Notes: generated from the letters alone by a model not told the origin. 64,000 nt of DNA from Mucilaginibacter daejeonensis (GCF_020783335.1 NZ_CP086068.1:3720001-3784000); one strand, 5' to 3'; shown: positions 42,550 to 52,567, counted from the stretch's first letter. A program made the numbers and translations.

Positions 42550-43740
42550 TTATTTTTTTGCGCCAAAAAGATACAATGATGTGCTTTGATATACTTTGCC
42601 CGGGTCAAGCACTGTGCTCGGGAACTGTGGCTGGTTGGGCGAATCAGGGAAATGCTGGGTTTCCATACAGAACGCTGTTCGCGGATCATCTTTATGACCA
42701 CCTTTCATGCTGTTCTTGCTTTGCATAAAGTTACCACTATAAAATTGCAGGCCCGGCTCGGTGGTGTATACCGTCATGGCTATGCCGCTCTTATCGCCGA
42801 TCACCTCGGCCACGGCGTCGCCAAATTGGTGTGGGTTGAGCACGTAGTTGTGATCATAGCCCTTCCCGTTGGCCAATTGCTGATCCTTCTGATTAATGCG
42901 GGCACCGATGGTCTCCATCTTAACAAAATCGAACGGCGTGCCTTTCACCGGCTCTAATTTGCCGGTAGGGATCAGGGTGCTATCCACAGGGGTGTACCGA
43001 TCAGCATTGATCCTTACCTGGTGCTGTAAAATGCTTCCGCTGGCCTCGCCGTTGAGGTTGAAGAACGCATGGTTAGTAAGGTTGACCACCGTGCGCTTAT
43101 CGGTAGTGGCGCGGTAGGTGATCTTCAGGCCGTTATCCATGGTTAGCTCATAGGTCACCTTTACGCTCAGGTTGCCAGGGAAGCCTTCCTCCATGTCTTT
43201 GGACACATAGCTTAGCTGCAGGGTATTGTCGTTCAGTTGTTCGGCATCCCAAACCACATCCTGAAAACCTTTTTTGCCACCATGCAAGGTGTTAACACCA
43301 TTATTGGTGAATAGCTTGTAAGCTTTACCATCAAGCGTAAAACGGCCTTTGGCTATACGGTTACCATAACGACCGATCGTAGCGCCAAAATAAGGTTCTG
43401 CCGAGTGCTGATAACCTTCGACCAAGTTAAAGCCGGCCACTACATCGGTGGGTTTGCCGTTCTTATCAGGCACCCATAACGATACCAGCCTGCCACCGTA
43501 GTTGGTGATCTGAGCCCTTACACCGTTGCGGTTGTACAGGGTATATAACTGCACCGGCTTCCCATCAATGGTACGGCTAAAGGCAGCGGCGTTCACGGTA
43601 TCCGAAGCGGTCGACCGTGATGACACTGCGGTACTGTCGTGCGTATCGTTATGTTGCGATGATGGGCCACTGCATGCGGCCAACATTATAACGGCCAGCC
43701 CCGAGGCGGCCATAAGTTTCGATGAACTTAAGTTCTTCAT
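42550..43740 (-). CDS. galM: Aldose 1-epimerase (mutarotase) lipoprotein
   Basis: Protein of 396 residues from the ATG at 43740; the upstream frame to 43917 overlaps the previous gene and is unlikely. A lipoprotein signal with lipobox LAAC puts the lipidated cysteine near residue 23. The GalM fold is clear: RNGVRAQITNYGGRLVSLWV, the active-site histidines in NHAFFNLNGEASG and YDHNYVL, and the base Glu in FCMETQHFPDSPNQP. It interconverts alpha and beta anomers of aldoses, here outside the cytoplasm, so that sugars released by the locus enzymes are presented in the right anomeric form. Confidence 0.93.
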   Translation of the reverse strand: MKNLSSSKLMAASGLAVIMLAACSGPSSQHNDTHDSTAVSSRSTASDTVNAAAFSRTIDGKPVQLYTLYNRNGVRAQITNYGGRLVSLWVPDKNGKPTDVVAGFNLVEGYQHSAEPYFGATIGRYGNRIAKGRFTLDGKAYKLFTNNGVNTLHGGKKGFQDVVWDAEQLNDNTLQLSYVSKDMEEGFPGNLSVKVTYELTMDNGLKITYRATTDKRTVVNLTNHAFFNLNGEASGSILQHQVRINADRYTPVDSTLIPTGKLEPVKGTPFDFVKMETIGARINQKDQQLANGKGYDHNYVLNPHQFGDAVAEVIGDKSGIAMTVYTTEPGLQFYSGNFMQSKNSMKGGHKDDPRTAFCMETQHFPDSPNQPQFPSTVLDPGKVYQSTSLYLFGAKK

Positions 43741-43810
43741 AGGATAGATGTAAAACAGAAAGAAAAAGTGATAGGTATAGGTAAAATGTATCTTAATTGT
43801 AGGTATCGTT

Positions 43811-44893
43811 CTATTTGCGGTCGGTCGCCTTTTTGATCGCTTCCACCTCGTCCTGCTTGTACATGGTACCATCCTTACGAAAGATATCGTGGAACCATAG
43901 CTTTGGTTCGCTGCCATCGGCTATCGGGGTGTCCCAGGCGTAAATGGTGTTGGTCTTGCCGGCGACCAGTCCCCAGTTAATGGCGCCTACGTTCTCTTTT
44001 TTCAACATGGGCAGTACATTGCTGAACAAGCTGTTGTTGCGGCGGGCCATGTATTCGGTGCACACCATTGGGCGGCCATGGGTACGCAGCATCTGGATGA
44101 TGCGCAGGTGCTTTTCAGGTTCTTCGTACTCATGGTAAGTGATCACATCGGAGTTGAGCGCTTGAAAGGTGTTGAGCTCATTCAATTCCCATTTCCATAA
44201 ACCGGCCGATACCGGCTGATCATGCACCGTACCCCGCGCCCACTCGAATATCTTGGTGAGCAAACCCATGGAGGCATTGCCTTTTTTGGAGTTACCCGGC
44301 TCGTTATAAAGATCCCACAACAAAATGCGTTCATCATGCCCGAAGGTGGTCATCACATCTTTCACGTAGACCGATAAGGTGGCCAGATCCTTGGGATCAG
44401 TGATCATGCGGCCCGGATCCTGCGCCCACCCTGAGTTGTGTACACCCGTCTTAGGTTCGGGTTGCTTGCCGATCTTAGGATCAGGGTTCCAGCAGTCATC
44501 AAAGAACACGAAAATGGTCTTGATGTGATGCTTAGTGGCGATACGGAGGTATTGATCCACACGTTTTTTGAAGCCTGCCGGATCTTGCTTGTAAGCCAGG
44601 CTGTGCAAGAACACGCGCATAGCATTAAAACCGATGCCTTCGGCCCAACCCAGTTCGCGGTCGATAGTTTGCGGATCAAAGGTAGATGCCTGCCACATCT
44701 CGAGTTGGTTAATGGCCGTGCTGGGGATAAAGTTAGCGCCCGAAACCCAACCCTGCTTGCTTTGCCATGCGGCGGCCTTTTCAATGCTCCAGCGCGGAGA
44801 TAGCTGCTTGGCTGTTTTAGGTGCTTGCGCCTGGGCGTAAAGAGTAGTTGCCGATAGTGCCGCGGCCCATAACAACTGGTTCAATTTATTCAT
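43811..44893 (-). CDS. Clan GH-A glycoside hydrolase (GH5-like), secreted
   Basis: Protein of 360 residues from the ATG at 44893 with a signal peptide (MNKLNQLLWAAALSATTLYA). It is a TIM-barrel glycosidase of the GH5 type: RWSIEKAAAWQSKQGWVSGA, IGFNAMRVFLHSLAYKQDP, the acid/base Glu in LWDLYNEPGNSKKG and the likely nucleophile Glu in RPMVCTEYMARRN. Databases often label such proteins '1,4-beta-xylanase', but the subfamily and substrate are not established here. It lies between a GH43 gene and the epimerase gene in the SusCD operon (gaps 41 and 70 bases), so it probably cleaves the backbone or a side chain of the same polysaccharide. Confidence 0.87.
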   Translation of the reverse strand: MNKLNQLLWAAALSATTLYAQAQAPKTAKQLSPRWSIEKAAAWQSKQGWVSGANFIPSTAINQLEMWQASTFDPQTIDRELGWAEGIGFNAMRVFLHSLAYKQDPAGFKKRVDQYLRIATKHHIKTIFVFFDDCWNPDPKIGKQPEPKTGVHNSGWAQDPGRMITDPKDLATLSVYVKDVMTTFGHDERILLWDLYNEPGNSKKGNASMGLLTKIFEWARGTVHDQPVSAGLWKWELNELNTFQALNSDVITYHEYEEPEKHLRIIQMLRTHGRPMVCTEYMARRNNSLFSNVLPMLKKENVGAINWGLVAGKTNTIYAWDTPIADGSEPKLWFHDIFRKDGTMYKQDEVEAIKKATDRK

Positions 44894-44934
44894 ATATAAT
44901 ATTCTTATGCGATAGTTCTTATTTATAAGGCTGG

Positions 44935-46017
44935 TCACTTGCTGCCTGAAGGCACGGGCAGTTCGGCACCTTCTTTTACCGGGATGCCAAAGTTCGGTGT
45001 ACCGTCCTTGTTCCAGGTGAAACGCTGCATACGCGGCGAACGCTTGCCACCGCAGCCACAGCCGGGTGCCGGATTGGCGTGGTACAAGATCCAGTCCTCG
45101 CGGCCATCGGGCGACTTGAAAAAGCTGTTATGACCGGGTGCGTACACGCTATTCTCTTTGCTTCCCTTAAATACTGGCTCAGGGTGTTTGGTCCACGAGG
45201 CCGGGTCTAACGGATCAGCATTGGCTGACGCACTGAGCATCCCCAGGGCGTAATCATCGGTCCAACAACCGCTGGCCGAATAAATAAGGTACAATTTATT
45301 GTTATGCACCAATACCTCCGGGCCTTCGTTCACGTTGACGTGGGGAGGGTCGCCGGACTTGTCCAGGTCGCCGTTCTTTTCCCAGGCATACTGTGGGCTC
45401 GATATCTTGACGCGTTTACCATCAATGGTGTATGGGTTCTTCATTTTAGCGATAAAGATGTCTTGCTGACCATTGTGATCGCCTTCCCATCCTGACCAAA
45501 TGAAGTATAACTGGCCATTGTGCGTGAACACCGACCCATCTATCGCCCATTTGTTGGTATCATCAGTGATCTGGCCTTTGAATGTCCATTCGCCTTTCAT
45601 GGGGTCGGTCGAGGCGTTCTCGATCACGTAGAGGCGGTGATGATCGTTCTTACCATCATCGGCGGCAAAGTACATGTACCACTTGTTGTGTAAAAAGTGG
45701 ATCTCGGGTGCCCATATCTCTTTAGAGTACATGGTACCGGCTGGCGGGGTCCAAACGGTGGTCTTAGGAGCGTTGGCCAGATCGGCTATGTTGCGGGTAC
45801 GGCGCAGGGTAAGCGCATTACCCGAGGTATTGGTGTAATAGTAATAACCATCCTTATACATGATCCACGGATCGGCGCCTGATGGCAGTATAGGGTTGGT
45901 AAATGTCTTTTTTGCGGCATCCTGAGCCATGGCCGTTACAGCCATCGATAACAGGATGATGCATGGCAGCAAAGCTTTTAAGGTTCTTGACAATAGTTTG
46001 GTATCAAAAGGGTTCAT
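44935..46017 (-). CDS. Glycoside hydrolase family 43, secreted
   Basis: Protein of 360 residues from the ATG at 46017 with a signal peptide (ALLPCIILLSMAVTAMAQ). The GH43 acidic triad is visible: SGADPWIMYKDGYYYYTNT, WAIDGSVFTHNGQLYFIWSG and VNEGPEVLVHNNKLYLIYSA. The SGCWTDDYALGMLSASANAD segment is common in bacterial alpha-L-arabinofuranosidases of the family. A Gly/Cys-rich loop (PAPGCGCGGKRSPR) near the C-terminus is unusual. It sits directly behind SusD in the operon and probably removes arabinose or xylose side groups from the imported glycan. Confidence 0.9.
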   Translation of the reverse strand: MNPFDTKLLSRTLKALLPCIILLSMAVTAMAQDAAKKTFTNPILPSGADPWIMYKDGYYYYTNTSGNALTLRRTRNIADLANAPKTTVWTPPAGTMYSKEIWAPEIHFLHNKWYMYFAADDGKNDHHRLYVIENASTDPMKGEWTFKGQITDDTNKWAIDGSVFTHNGQLYFIWSGWEGDHNGQQDIFIAKMKNPYTIDGKRVKISSPQYAWEKNGDLDKSGDPPHVNVNEGPEVLVHNNKLYLIYSASGCWTDDYALGMLSASANADPLDPASWTKHPEPVFKGSKENSVYAPGHNSFFKSPDGREDWILYHANPAPGCGCGGKRSPRMQRFTWNKDGTPNFGIPVKEGAELPVPSGSK

Positions 46018-46107
46018 AAGCAGATGTAAGGGTCCATTCAGCATCCCGGGCGATCAGGTGGAACGCCCGGGATGCCTAAAGGACCCAAGTTATTGGGCGG
46101 TCACTGA

Positions 46108-47784
46108 TCAGTAACCAGGGTTCTGTTCTAATTTGGCATCCTTGTTACGCTCGATCTCGCCGGCAGGGATAGGCCACAGGTTATACGTAGGCAGCATGTC
46201 CTTATAGTAAGGGTTGCATTTGCGTACGCGATCGTTCAATAAGCCCAAACGGCCCAGGGTCACGCGGCGTTTTTCCTCTACACCTAATTCACGCATACGC
46301 TCATCTAATATATAATCGATGGTCACGTTGGCAGCGGCCACTGGCGAAGCATTCGCTCGGCCTCTTACCACATTGATATCGGCAGCGGCGGCGGTCTGGT
46401 TGTTCAAACCTAAGTAAGCCTCGGCACGCAGCAGGTAAGTTTCGGCCAGCCTGAAAAAGTACTGATCGGTATAAGTAGCGCCGGCGGTAGTTTTGAGCAG
46501 TCCGGTATTGGCATCCTGGATCAGGTTGCTGGGGTGATCAAATGGTGTGGTGGCCTTGCTTTGGTAAGCATAAAAAGCACGCGATGGTACCGTAAGTCCT
46601 TTTGGCGGATTATTGGTCGAGATCACCTTTTTGTACAGGTCAGACGCCGGGTTGTTGCACACATAATCGCGAACGAAGTTATGGTTGGCGTTGCGTATAT
46701 CGGTAGTGAAATCACTCTGCCAAATATCGGTCATGAAGTATTTGGTAGATACTGCCCAGCCTATGCCCCTGCCGCCAGAGTAGTCATTATTAGGCCACAA
46801 AAAGGTAGGCACGTTGGTGCTGGTACCGGCCGTATTGATAAAGATATCACGTACCGATGGAGCATGGTGACGCTCGAGCATGTAGCTACCATCGCGCGTG
46901 GTGGATAAGGCCCCACCACCGATCACGTCGGTCTCGAACTGGATCACCCAAATACCTTCACGGTTGTTATAGCCAGAGCGATTTTGATTTTTTTGCTGGA
47001 AAAGGTCCCAGTAAACATCGCCGGGTGTAACGGAAGATCTTGAACCGAAACGGGTACGCATCAGGCTCACATTCGGGTTGCTGATCACTGCCGTAGCAGC
47101 ATCAACAGCCAATTGGAATTGTCCAGCGGCCAAATAAACTTCCGATAGCAGGTGCGATGCGGCCAGGTTATTGATCTCACCATCTTTAACAGCGGTAATG
47201 GCCGGCAGGTTGGTCACCGCGAATTTGAGATCGGTGATCACCTGGTTCAGGCAGTCGGCCTTGGAGGCGCGTACATAATCCGTCTTAGGGGTCTTTACCT
47301 CTTCTAATGAAAGTGGCACGCCACCATATAAGGCTACCAATGTGCGGTAAGCCAAACCGCGGTAAAAGCGGGCCTGTGCCTCGATCAGCAGTTTTTGTGC
47401 ATCGGTAAGGCTTGAGCCTGCCAAACGGGAAATGATGGTATTGGATTCGGCCACGATCTTGTACAGGTTGGTCCAGTGCGTGCCTGCGATGGTACCTGTT
47501 GGGTTATACGCCGCCACCATGTTGGTGTGGCGATCACTGCTTGGCTCGCCATCAAATACCAGGTCGGTACCATATATATAATCGAACGGGCGCACCTCGC
47601 TGCCACTATAAAATTCGGCACGGGTAAGCACATACAGGTCGATCACTGATGCAGTAAAGTCGGTATAGGTAATGAATGCGTTAGAGCTGCTTAAAAAGGC
47701 GATCGGCTTTTCGGTGAGGAACTCCTTTTTACATGAGGTAGCGCCCACCAATAATAAGATCGCTATGGATAATGTCTTTTTCAT
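46108..47784 (-). CDS. susD: SusD/RagB-family outer-membrane glycan-binding lipoprotein
   Basis: Protein of 558 residues from the ATG at 47784 (another ATG at 47793 adds 3). The lipobox VGATSC places the lipidated cysteine near residue 18. SusD features are present: KKEFLTEKPIAFLSSSNAFI, the helical TPR-like core with EAQARFYRGLAYRTLVALYG and GGVPLSLEEVKTPK, and the C-terminal domain RLAETYLLRAEAYL, ERMRELGVEEKRR and NPYYKDMLPTYNLWPIPAGE. It forms the lid of the SusC transporter and captures oligosaccharides at the cell surface. Its start lies 10 bases after the SusC stop codon. Confidence 0.96.
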   Translation of the reverse strand: MKKTLSIAILLLVGATSCKKEFLTEKPIAFLSSSNAFITYTDFTASVIDLYVLTRAEFYSGSEVRPFDYIYGTDLVFDGEPSSDRHTNMVAAYNPTGTIAGTHWTNLYKIVAESNTIISRLAGSSLTDAQKLLIEAQARFYRGLAYRTLVALYGGVPLSLEEVKTPKTDYVRASKADCLNQVITDLKFAVTNLPAITAVKDGEINNLAASHLLSEVYLAAGQFQLAVDAATAVISNPNVSLMRTRFGSRSSVTPGDVYWDLFQQKNQNRSGYNNREGIWVIQFETDVIGGGALSTTRDGSYMLERHHAPSVRDIFINTAGTSTNVPTFLWPNNDYSGGRGIGWAVSTKYFMTDIWQSDFTTDIRNANHNFVRDYVCNNPASDLYKKVISTNNPPKGLTVPSRAFYAYQSKATTPFDHPSNLIQDANTGLLKTTAGATYTDQYFFRLAETYLLRAEAYLGLNNQTAAAADINVVRGRANASPVAAANVTIDYILDERMRELGVEEKRRVTLGRLGLLNDRVRKCNPYYKDMLPTYNLWPIPAGEIERNKDAKLEQNPGY

Positions 47785-47794
47785 GACTTGCATA

Positions 47795-50700
47795 TTATAA
47801 CGTTACGTTAACTCCAATTGAATAACCTTTCAGCAATGGGCGGCCGCTCCAGTTCAAACCACCATCGGTGATCTCGGGATCCCAGCCTTTCCAGTTGGTC
47901 CAGGTGACAAGGTTCTTGCCGCTCAAAAATATGTTCAGGTTCTTGACGTGGATCCTGGTGAGCAAACTTTGTGGCAGGTTGTAGCCCAGGGTAATATCCT
48001 GCAGCCTTACAAAGTTGCGCGACTTATAATAGCCGGGATTGAACGTTGGTGACACTTGCGAACGCGGATACTCGCCATTAGGGTTAGTAGGCGACCACCA
48101 ATCCACACCGGCCACGTTGTTGTACCTGATGTTGTTATCATTCAGGATCAGCAGGTAGTTGCTGGTGGTGGTACTGTTAGGGTTGGCATTGGCCAGGTAA
48201 CCATTGGTACCGCCTTGTATCGAGTTAATGAAAGCACTTAAGGTAAAGTTCTTATAGTTGAACGAGTTGAGCACGCTGAAACGGTAGGCCGGATCACGTG
48301 AACCCAGTATGGCACGGTCGGCATTGTTCACCACTCCATCACCATTGGTATCTACCACGCGGCGTGTGCCCGGGTAGTAGCCGGCCGGAATGCTCTCGTT
48401 GAGGCCATAAATGCCGTTCACCCTGAAATCATATATCGCGTTGATCGATTGGCCGACAAACAGACCGCTGTTGATCAGGTCGCCGCTGCCTAACAGTTCG
48501 GTGATCTTATTCACGTTGCGTGAGAAGTTAAAGGTGGTGTTCCACTTGAAACCTCCGCTGTTGATATTGGTGGAGGTTAGCGTCACCTCAAAACCTTTAT
48601 TGGTCACGCCGCCCACGTTGGTGGTGATCTGGGTAAAGCCTGTTACGTTAGGGATGTTCACCCCGAACAACAGGTCATTGGTCTTACGCGAGTAGATATC
48701 GAAAGAGCCGGTCAGTCTGCCTTTCAGCAAGGTAAAATCGGCACCTACGTTGATCTCGCGGGTACGCTCCCAGCGCAGGTCAGGGTTACCCAAATTGGTC
48801 ACGCGCTGGCCGAACTGGGTATTGGAGTTACCATCGCCAAAGATGTAAGTATAACCGCTGGCGCCCACCTGATCTAAGGAAAGATAACGGCCTACCTGGT
48901 TACCGCTTACACCGTAACCTGCACGCAGCTTGACATACTGGATGGCCGGCACCGCAAAGAATGGCTCATCGGTGAGTACCCAGCCCAGTGACGCCGATGG
49001 GAACACCGCGAACTTATTATTCTCGGCAAAGGCTGAGAAGCCATCGCGGCGGATAGTACCGGTAAAAATATAGCGGTTATTGAACGTGTAGTTCACGCGG
49101 GCCATTTGGTAGTTCAGGCTTTCGCGATAACCGCCTGACCCTACTGTTTGTACAGCACCCAAACCGATGTTGTTGTAACCCAGGGTCAATCGGCTAAAGC
49201 TGGTGGCCGTGGCACGGGTGGTCTCATCGCGGCGCTCAATGGCACCATATAATAAGGTAGCATTGATGTTATGCTTCTTTATCGTGCGATTAAAGGTCAA
49301 AATATTATCCAACGTGTAATCATAGTACTGCTCGATCTCTTTTTGTACGCTACCGGTCTGGCTGGCACCGTAAGGATTCGACACGTACACATTATCGGTA
49401 CGGCCGTTGTTACCAAAGTTCAAACGGTACGACAATCCCTTCAGGAATGGAAAATCGATCTGCGCATACAGGTTACCGAAGTAAAAGTTATGACGGTCAA
49501 AGTTATCAACGTTAGAGGTACTGAACGGGTTAATATCCTGCGAGGTGGTGTAAGGCTGTACGATCAGCGCACCTGCCGGGGTATAAGGCACCAGTAAAGG
49601 TGATGTTCTGAATAGAGCCACCATATCGGGCTCGGCACCGTCCTGGTTATTAAACGCCGCAAATGCCTGAACGCCTACGGTCAACCAATCATACACTTTG
49701 CCTTCAACGTTCACGCGGGCACTTTTACGCTTAAAAAGGTCATTGATGATGAAGCCCTTTTGGTTAGTATAGTTGGCCGATATGAGGTAGTTCATTTTGT
49801 CAGCACCACCCGAAACGCTCACGCCATAGTCATTTATCATACCGTTGTTGGTGCCTTCTTTATACCAGTTGTAATCATTAGGCAATATGCCGCTGGCATT
49901 TTTCATACCGCCATCAATGATCTGTACCAATGAAGGCTGCACGTAAGACGGATTGGTGTATGACTTAGTGAGGTCGAGCGCTTTGATATACTCCAACTGT
50001 TCATCGCGCGTCATGGGGCGGATGTTACTGGTAGGTGTTTGGGTGGTATATGAGCTGGTCAGGTTGACCCTTGGCGCACCTTTGCCCTTACGGCTGGTGA
50101 TCAGTAAGACACCATTGGCCGCCTGGGCACCGTATACCGCGGTCGAGCTGGCATCTTTCAATACGTCGATCGACTCGATATCGTCAGGATTGATAGAGGC
50201 CAAACTACCGTTGAACTGGATACCATCTAATACGATGAGCACGTTCTGGGTACCGCCGAGGGTGTTTTGACCACGCACACGGATGGTAGGCGTGTTACCA
50301 GCACCGGTCACCGGCCCAACGTTAAGCCCCGGTACCGAACCTTGTAACGATTGGGCGATGTTCACGTTAGGTGCATCCTTGAACGCCGCGAGGTTAGCTC
50401 TTGCGACCGAACCGGTCACGGTGGCTTTACGTTGTGCACCGTAACCTACCACCACTACGTCGGCCAGGTTCTTGGTATCTTCGAGCAGGGTGATGTTAAG
50501 CACTGTGCCTGCGGTAAGCGCTTGCTCCTGGGTAACAAAGCCGGTATAACTGAACACCAGTTTGGCGTTGCGGTCGGCCACTTTAAGTCTGAACTGTCCG
50601 TTCACATCGGTAACAGTGCCCGAGGTGGTGCCCTGCACCTTTACTGAGACACCCACAAGCGGTTGTCCTTTATTATCGGTAACCTTACCGTTAACATCAA

Positions 50701-50914
50701 TATCCTGTAAAATATGATCATGATAGGCTGACCTGTTGACTGCCATAGAGGCCTGGCCGATCCACTTTGCATTGGTGGGCGCTTCGGCCGATGTAGCTTC
50801 GCCGTGAACCAGAACAGCCAGTGCCAAGCCCGACATCAACCTGATCGTAAGCCATCCTTTTGGCATAAGCCCGGTGGCTTCACGGCGTTTAAAAGCTGTA
50901 AATGTTCTATACAT
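47795..50914 (-). CDS. susC: SusC/RagA-family TonB-dependent glycan transporter
   Basis: Protein of 1039 residues. It starts with the MYRTFTAFKRRE leader common in Sphingobacteriaceae SusC proteins, a hydrophobic signal region (IRLMSGLALAVLVHG), then a CarboxypepD_reg domain (NGKVTDNKGQPLVGVSVKVQ), the plug with DVVVVGYGAQRKATVTGSVA and ESIDVLKDASSTAVYGAQAA, and the beta-barrel ending KGYSIGVNVTL. With SusD it moves oligosaccharides across the outer membrane using TonB energy. It leads the minus-strand operon SusC-SusD-GH43-GH5-like-GalM-DUF4965. No exact -7 octamer was found upstream. Confidence 0.96.
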   Translation of the reverse strand: MYRTFTAFKRREATGLMPKGWLTIRLMSGLALAVLVHGEATSAEAPTNAKWIGQASMAVNRSAYHDHILQDIDVNGKVTDNKGQPLVGVSVKVQGTTSGTVTDVNGQFRLKVADRNAKLVFSYTGFVTQEQALTAGTVLNITLLEDTKNLADVVVVGYGAQRKATVTGSVARANLAAFKDAPNVNIAQSLQGSVPGLNVGPVTGAGNTPTIRVRGQNTLGGTQNVLIVLDGIQFNGSLASINPDDIESIDVLKDASSTAVYGAQAANGVLLITSRKGKGAPRVNLTSSYTTQTPTSNIRPMTRDEQLEYIKALDLTKSYTNPSYVQPSLVQIIDGGMKNASGILPNDYNWYKEGTNNGMINDYGVSVSGGADKMNYLISANYTNQKGFIINDLFKRKSARVNVEGKVYDWLTVGVQAFAAFNNQDGAEPDMVALFRTSPLLVPYTPAGALIVQPYTTSQDINPFSTSNVDNFDRHNFYFGNLYAQIDFPFLKGLSYRLNFGNNGRTDNVYVSNPYGASQTGSVQKEIEQYYDYTLDNILTFNRTIKKHNINATLLYGAIERRDETTRATATSFSRLTLGYNNIGLGAVQTVGSGGYRESLNYQMARVNYTFNNRYIFTGTIRRDGFSAFAENNKFAVFPSASLGWVLTDEPFFAVPAIQYVKLRAGYGVSGNQVGRYLSLDQVGASGYTYIFGDGNSNTQFGQRVTNLGNPDLRWERTREINVGADFTLLKGRLTGSFDIYSRKTNDLLFGVNIPNVTGFTQITTNVGGVTNKGFEVTLTSTNINSGGFKWNTTFNFSRNVNKITELLGSGDLINSGLFVGQSINAIYDFRVNGIYGLNESIPAGYYPGTRRVVDTNGDGVVNNADRAILGSRDPAYRFSVLNSFNYKNFTLSAFINSIQGGTNGYLANANPNSTTTSNYLLILNDNNIRYNNVAGVDWWSPTNPNGEYPRSQVSPTFNPGYYKSRNFVRLQDITLGYNLPQSLLTRIHVKNLNIFLSGKNLVTWTNWKGWDPEITDGGLNWSGRPLLKGYSIGVNVTL

Positions 50915-51285
50915 TAGGTATTTAATTATAATTGGTTATGGAAAGAGATATTAAATACTACCGGCTGCCATTGTAAGCTTTAGGTAGGCTCGGCGCAGCA
51001 AGTAAATACACATGTTTTGAACTGAATAAGTAATGATCTACCTCAATGGTCCTCCCTTCGTTATCTTTGAGACCAGCATCAACGTGGTCGTCATATAATT
51101 GGTAGTGAACTATAGCAGGTTCATGACCCACTTTTTTTTGAAACTCACTGAGATCAAAGTAAAACAAAGGGGGTAAAACTAATTGTTCAACGTTTTGACG
51201 ATTTGTCTCAATTTGCTTTTTTTGAGGTGATCGAATGTGAGTTTGACGTAAATGCCGTAACGTAATATTTATAGCTGAGAGATAA
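50915..51285. other. Divergent regulatory region between SusC and AraC genes
   Basis: Gene-free stretch of about 370 bases. A 111-residue frame on the minus strand (50958-51293) has no family features and would overlap the AraC start. No TAnnTTTG octamer was found. It presumably holds the AraC binding site controlling the SusCD operon, but no convincing repeat was identified. Confidence 0.45.
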
Positions 51286-52170
51286 ATGATCAAGAGGAAT
51301 ATTCAATACACGTTCTCGCTGCTGAACGTTGATCATGTAAAACTGGGACCAAAGTGGAATTATAAGAACGTGATCAGTCCGTACAACCGGATCTATTACA
51401 TAAATGAGGGGGAGGGAGAGTTAACGGATGCCAGCGGCACCTATAAGCTGGAGCCAGGCTCGCTATACATCATACCAAGCTACACGCTTTGCGATATGAG
51501 CTGTAAGGAAGCGCTTGGCCAGTACTTCATTCAGTTCTTTGAAGATTCGGCCGATGGTAACTCACTATTTGCCGATCATCGCCGCATCGTTCAAGTGCCG
51601 GCCACTGATCTTGACCATGCCCTGTTCGAGCGGCTGCTGCAGATCAACCCGGGCAGGGGCATCAACCGCTCCGACGATCCGCGCATTTATGAAAAAGAGG
51701 TATTTTATAAAGAGTACCAACAGTTGAACAACCAGCAGAACCTGGCCAACTTCATCGAAACGCAGGGTATTTTGCTGCAACTCACCTCACGGTTCCTGAC
51801 TCCGCAGTTCTTCAAGACCAGCTCCAAAAAAGTGATCCCCAACAAGATCGCCGAAACGCTGAACTATATTCAGGTGAATTTACACAACGACCTATCGGTG
51901 GCCTTATTAGCGGCCCGGCTTGGCCAGAACACCGATTACTTTTCGCGCTTGTTCAAACTGCATACCGGTACGCGGCCGGTCAACTATATCAACGAGAAAC
52001 GGATCGAACGGGCGCAATACCTGATGGCTTCCAGCCGCATGACCTACTCCGAGATCAGCCGGCATACAGGGTTCGAGGACCTCTCCTATTTCTCGAAAAC
52101 GTTCAAGCGCTTTACGGGCATGTCGCCTAAGGAATATAAAAAGCAGATGTACAGCGTGATGCACTCATGA
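51286..52170 (+). CDS. AraC-family transcriptional regulator
   Basis: Protein of 294 residues. The N-terminal half is a cupin-like sugar-sensing domain (SPYNRIYYINEGEGELTDAS, YKLEPGSLYIIPSYTLCDMS). The C-terminal 100 residues form the paired AraC helix-turn-helix (LSVALLAARLGQNTDYFSRL, FKLHTGTRPVNYINEKRI, YSEISRHTGFEDLSYFSKTF, FTGMSPKEYKK). It is divergent from SusC and is the obvious local regulator of the SusCD operon, responding directly to a ligand rather than through phosphorylation. The ligand is unknown. Confidence 0.93.
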   Translation: MIKRNIQYTFSLLNVDHVKLGPKWNYKNVISPYNRIYYINEGEGELTDASGTYKLEPGSLYIIPSYTLCDMSCKEALGQYFIQFFEDSADGNSLFADHRRIVQVPATDLDHALFERLLQINPGRGINRSDDPRIYEKEVFYKEYQQLNNQQNLANFIETQGILLQLTSRFLTPQFFKTSSKKVIPNKIAETLNYIQVNLHNDLSVALLAARLGQNTDYFSRLFKLHTGTRPVNYINEKRIERAQYLMASSRMTYSEISRHTGFEDLSYFSKTFKRFTGMSPKEYKKQMYSVMHS

Positions 52171-52189
52171 TCACGCAAGGTGGTGTTGA

Positions 52190-52534
52190 TCATTGTGCTT
52201 TGAGGTCGAATATGCGCTGCATGGGTAGCCACTTTTCGCCTTCCTTAGCCCAGGGTAAAGGTTTCTGGAAGCGCCACATTAACTGCTCCCACTCCTGTAC
52301 TTTGGGGTTACTGGCGTCCATCTCGGCCTTTCTGGTGGCCGAGAACTCGTCGCTCACCTCCATGATCATGAACAAACGGTTGCCGGTGCGATAGATCTCC
52401 ATTGACAGGATGTGGGCATCAAGGATGCTTTCCCTGATCTCAGGCCAGCCGTTCTCGCTGGAGTGCCAGCGCTCGTACTCGGCGATCAGTTCAGGGTCAT
52501 CAACAAGGTCAAGGGCATAGCAGTATCTTTCCAT
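52190..52534 (-). CDS. rhaM: L-rhamnose mutarotase
   Basis: Protein of 114 residues from the ATG at 52534, close to the usual 104-110 of the RhaM family; an upstream in-frame start at 52570 is less likely. The family features are present: RYCYALDLVDDPELIAEYER, WPEIRESILDAHILSMEIYR, LFMIMEVSDEF and the C-terminal QKPLPWAKEGEKWLPMQRIF. It interconverts alpha and beta L-rhamnose and some related sugars (fucose mutarotases share the fold). It is convergent with the AraC gene and has its own promoter octamer. Rhamnose would arise from rhamnogalacturonan, which fits the GH28 genes nearby. Confidence 0.92.
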   Translation of the reverse strand: MERYCYALDLVDDPELIAEYERWHSSENGWPEIRESILDAHILSMEIYRTGNRLFMIMEVSDEFSATRKAEMDASNPKVQEWEQLMWRFQKPLPWAKEGEKWLPMQRIFDLKAQ

Positions 52535-52567
52535 CGCGATATCGTTCAAGGGGAAATCAGAACGAAG

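Noticed and set aside
50958..51293. 111-residue minus-strand frame between SusC and AraC
   Set aside because: No homology-like features, poor composition, and overlap with the AraC start; most likely regulatory DNA.
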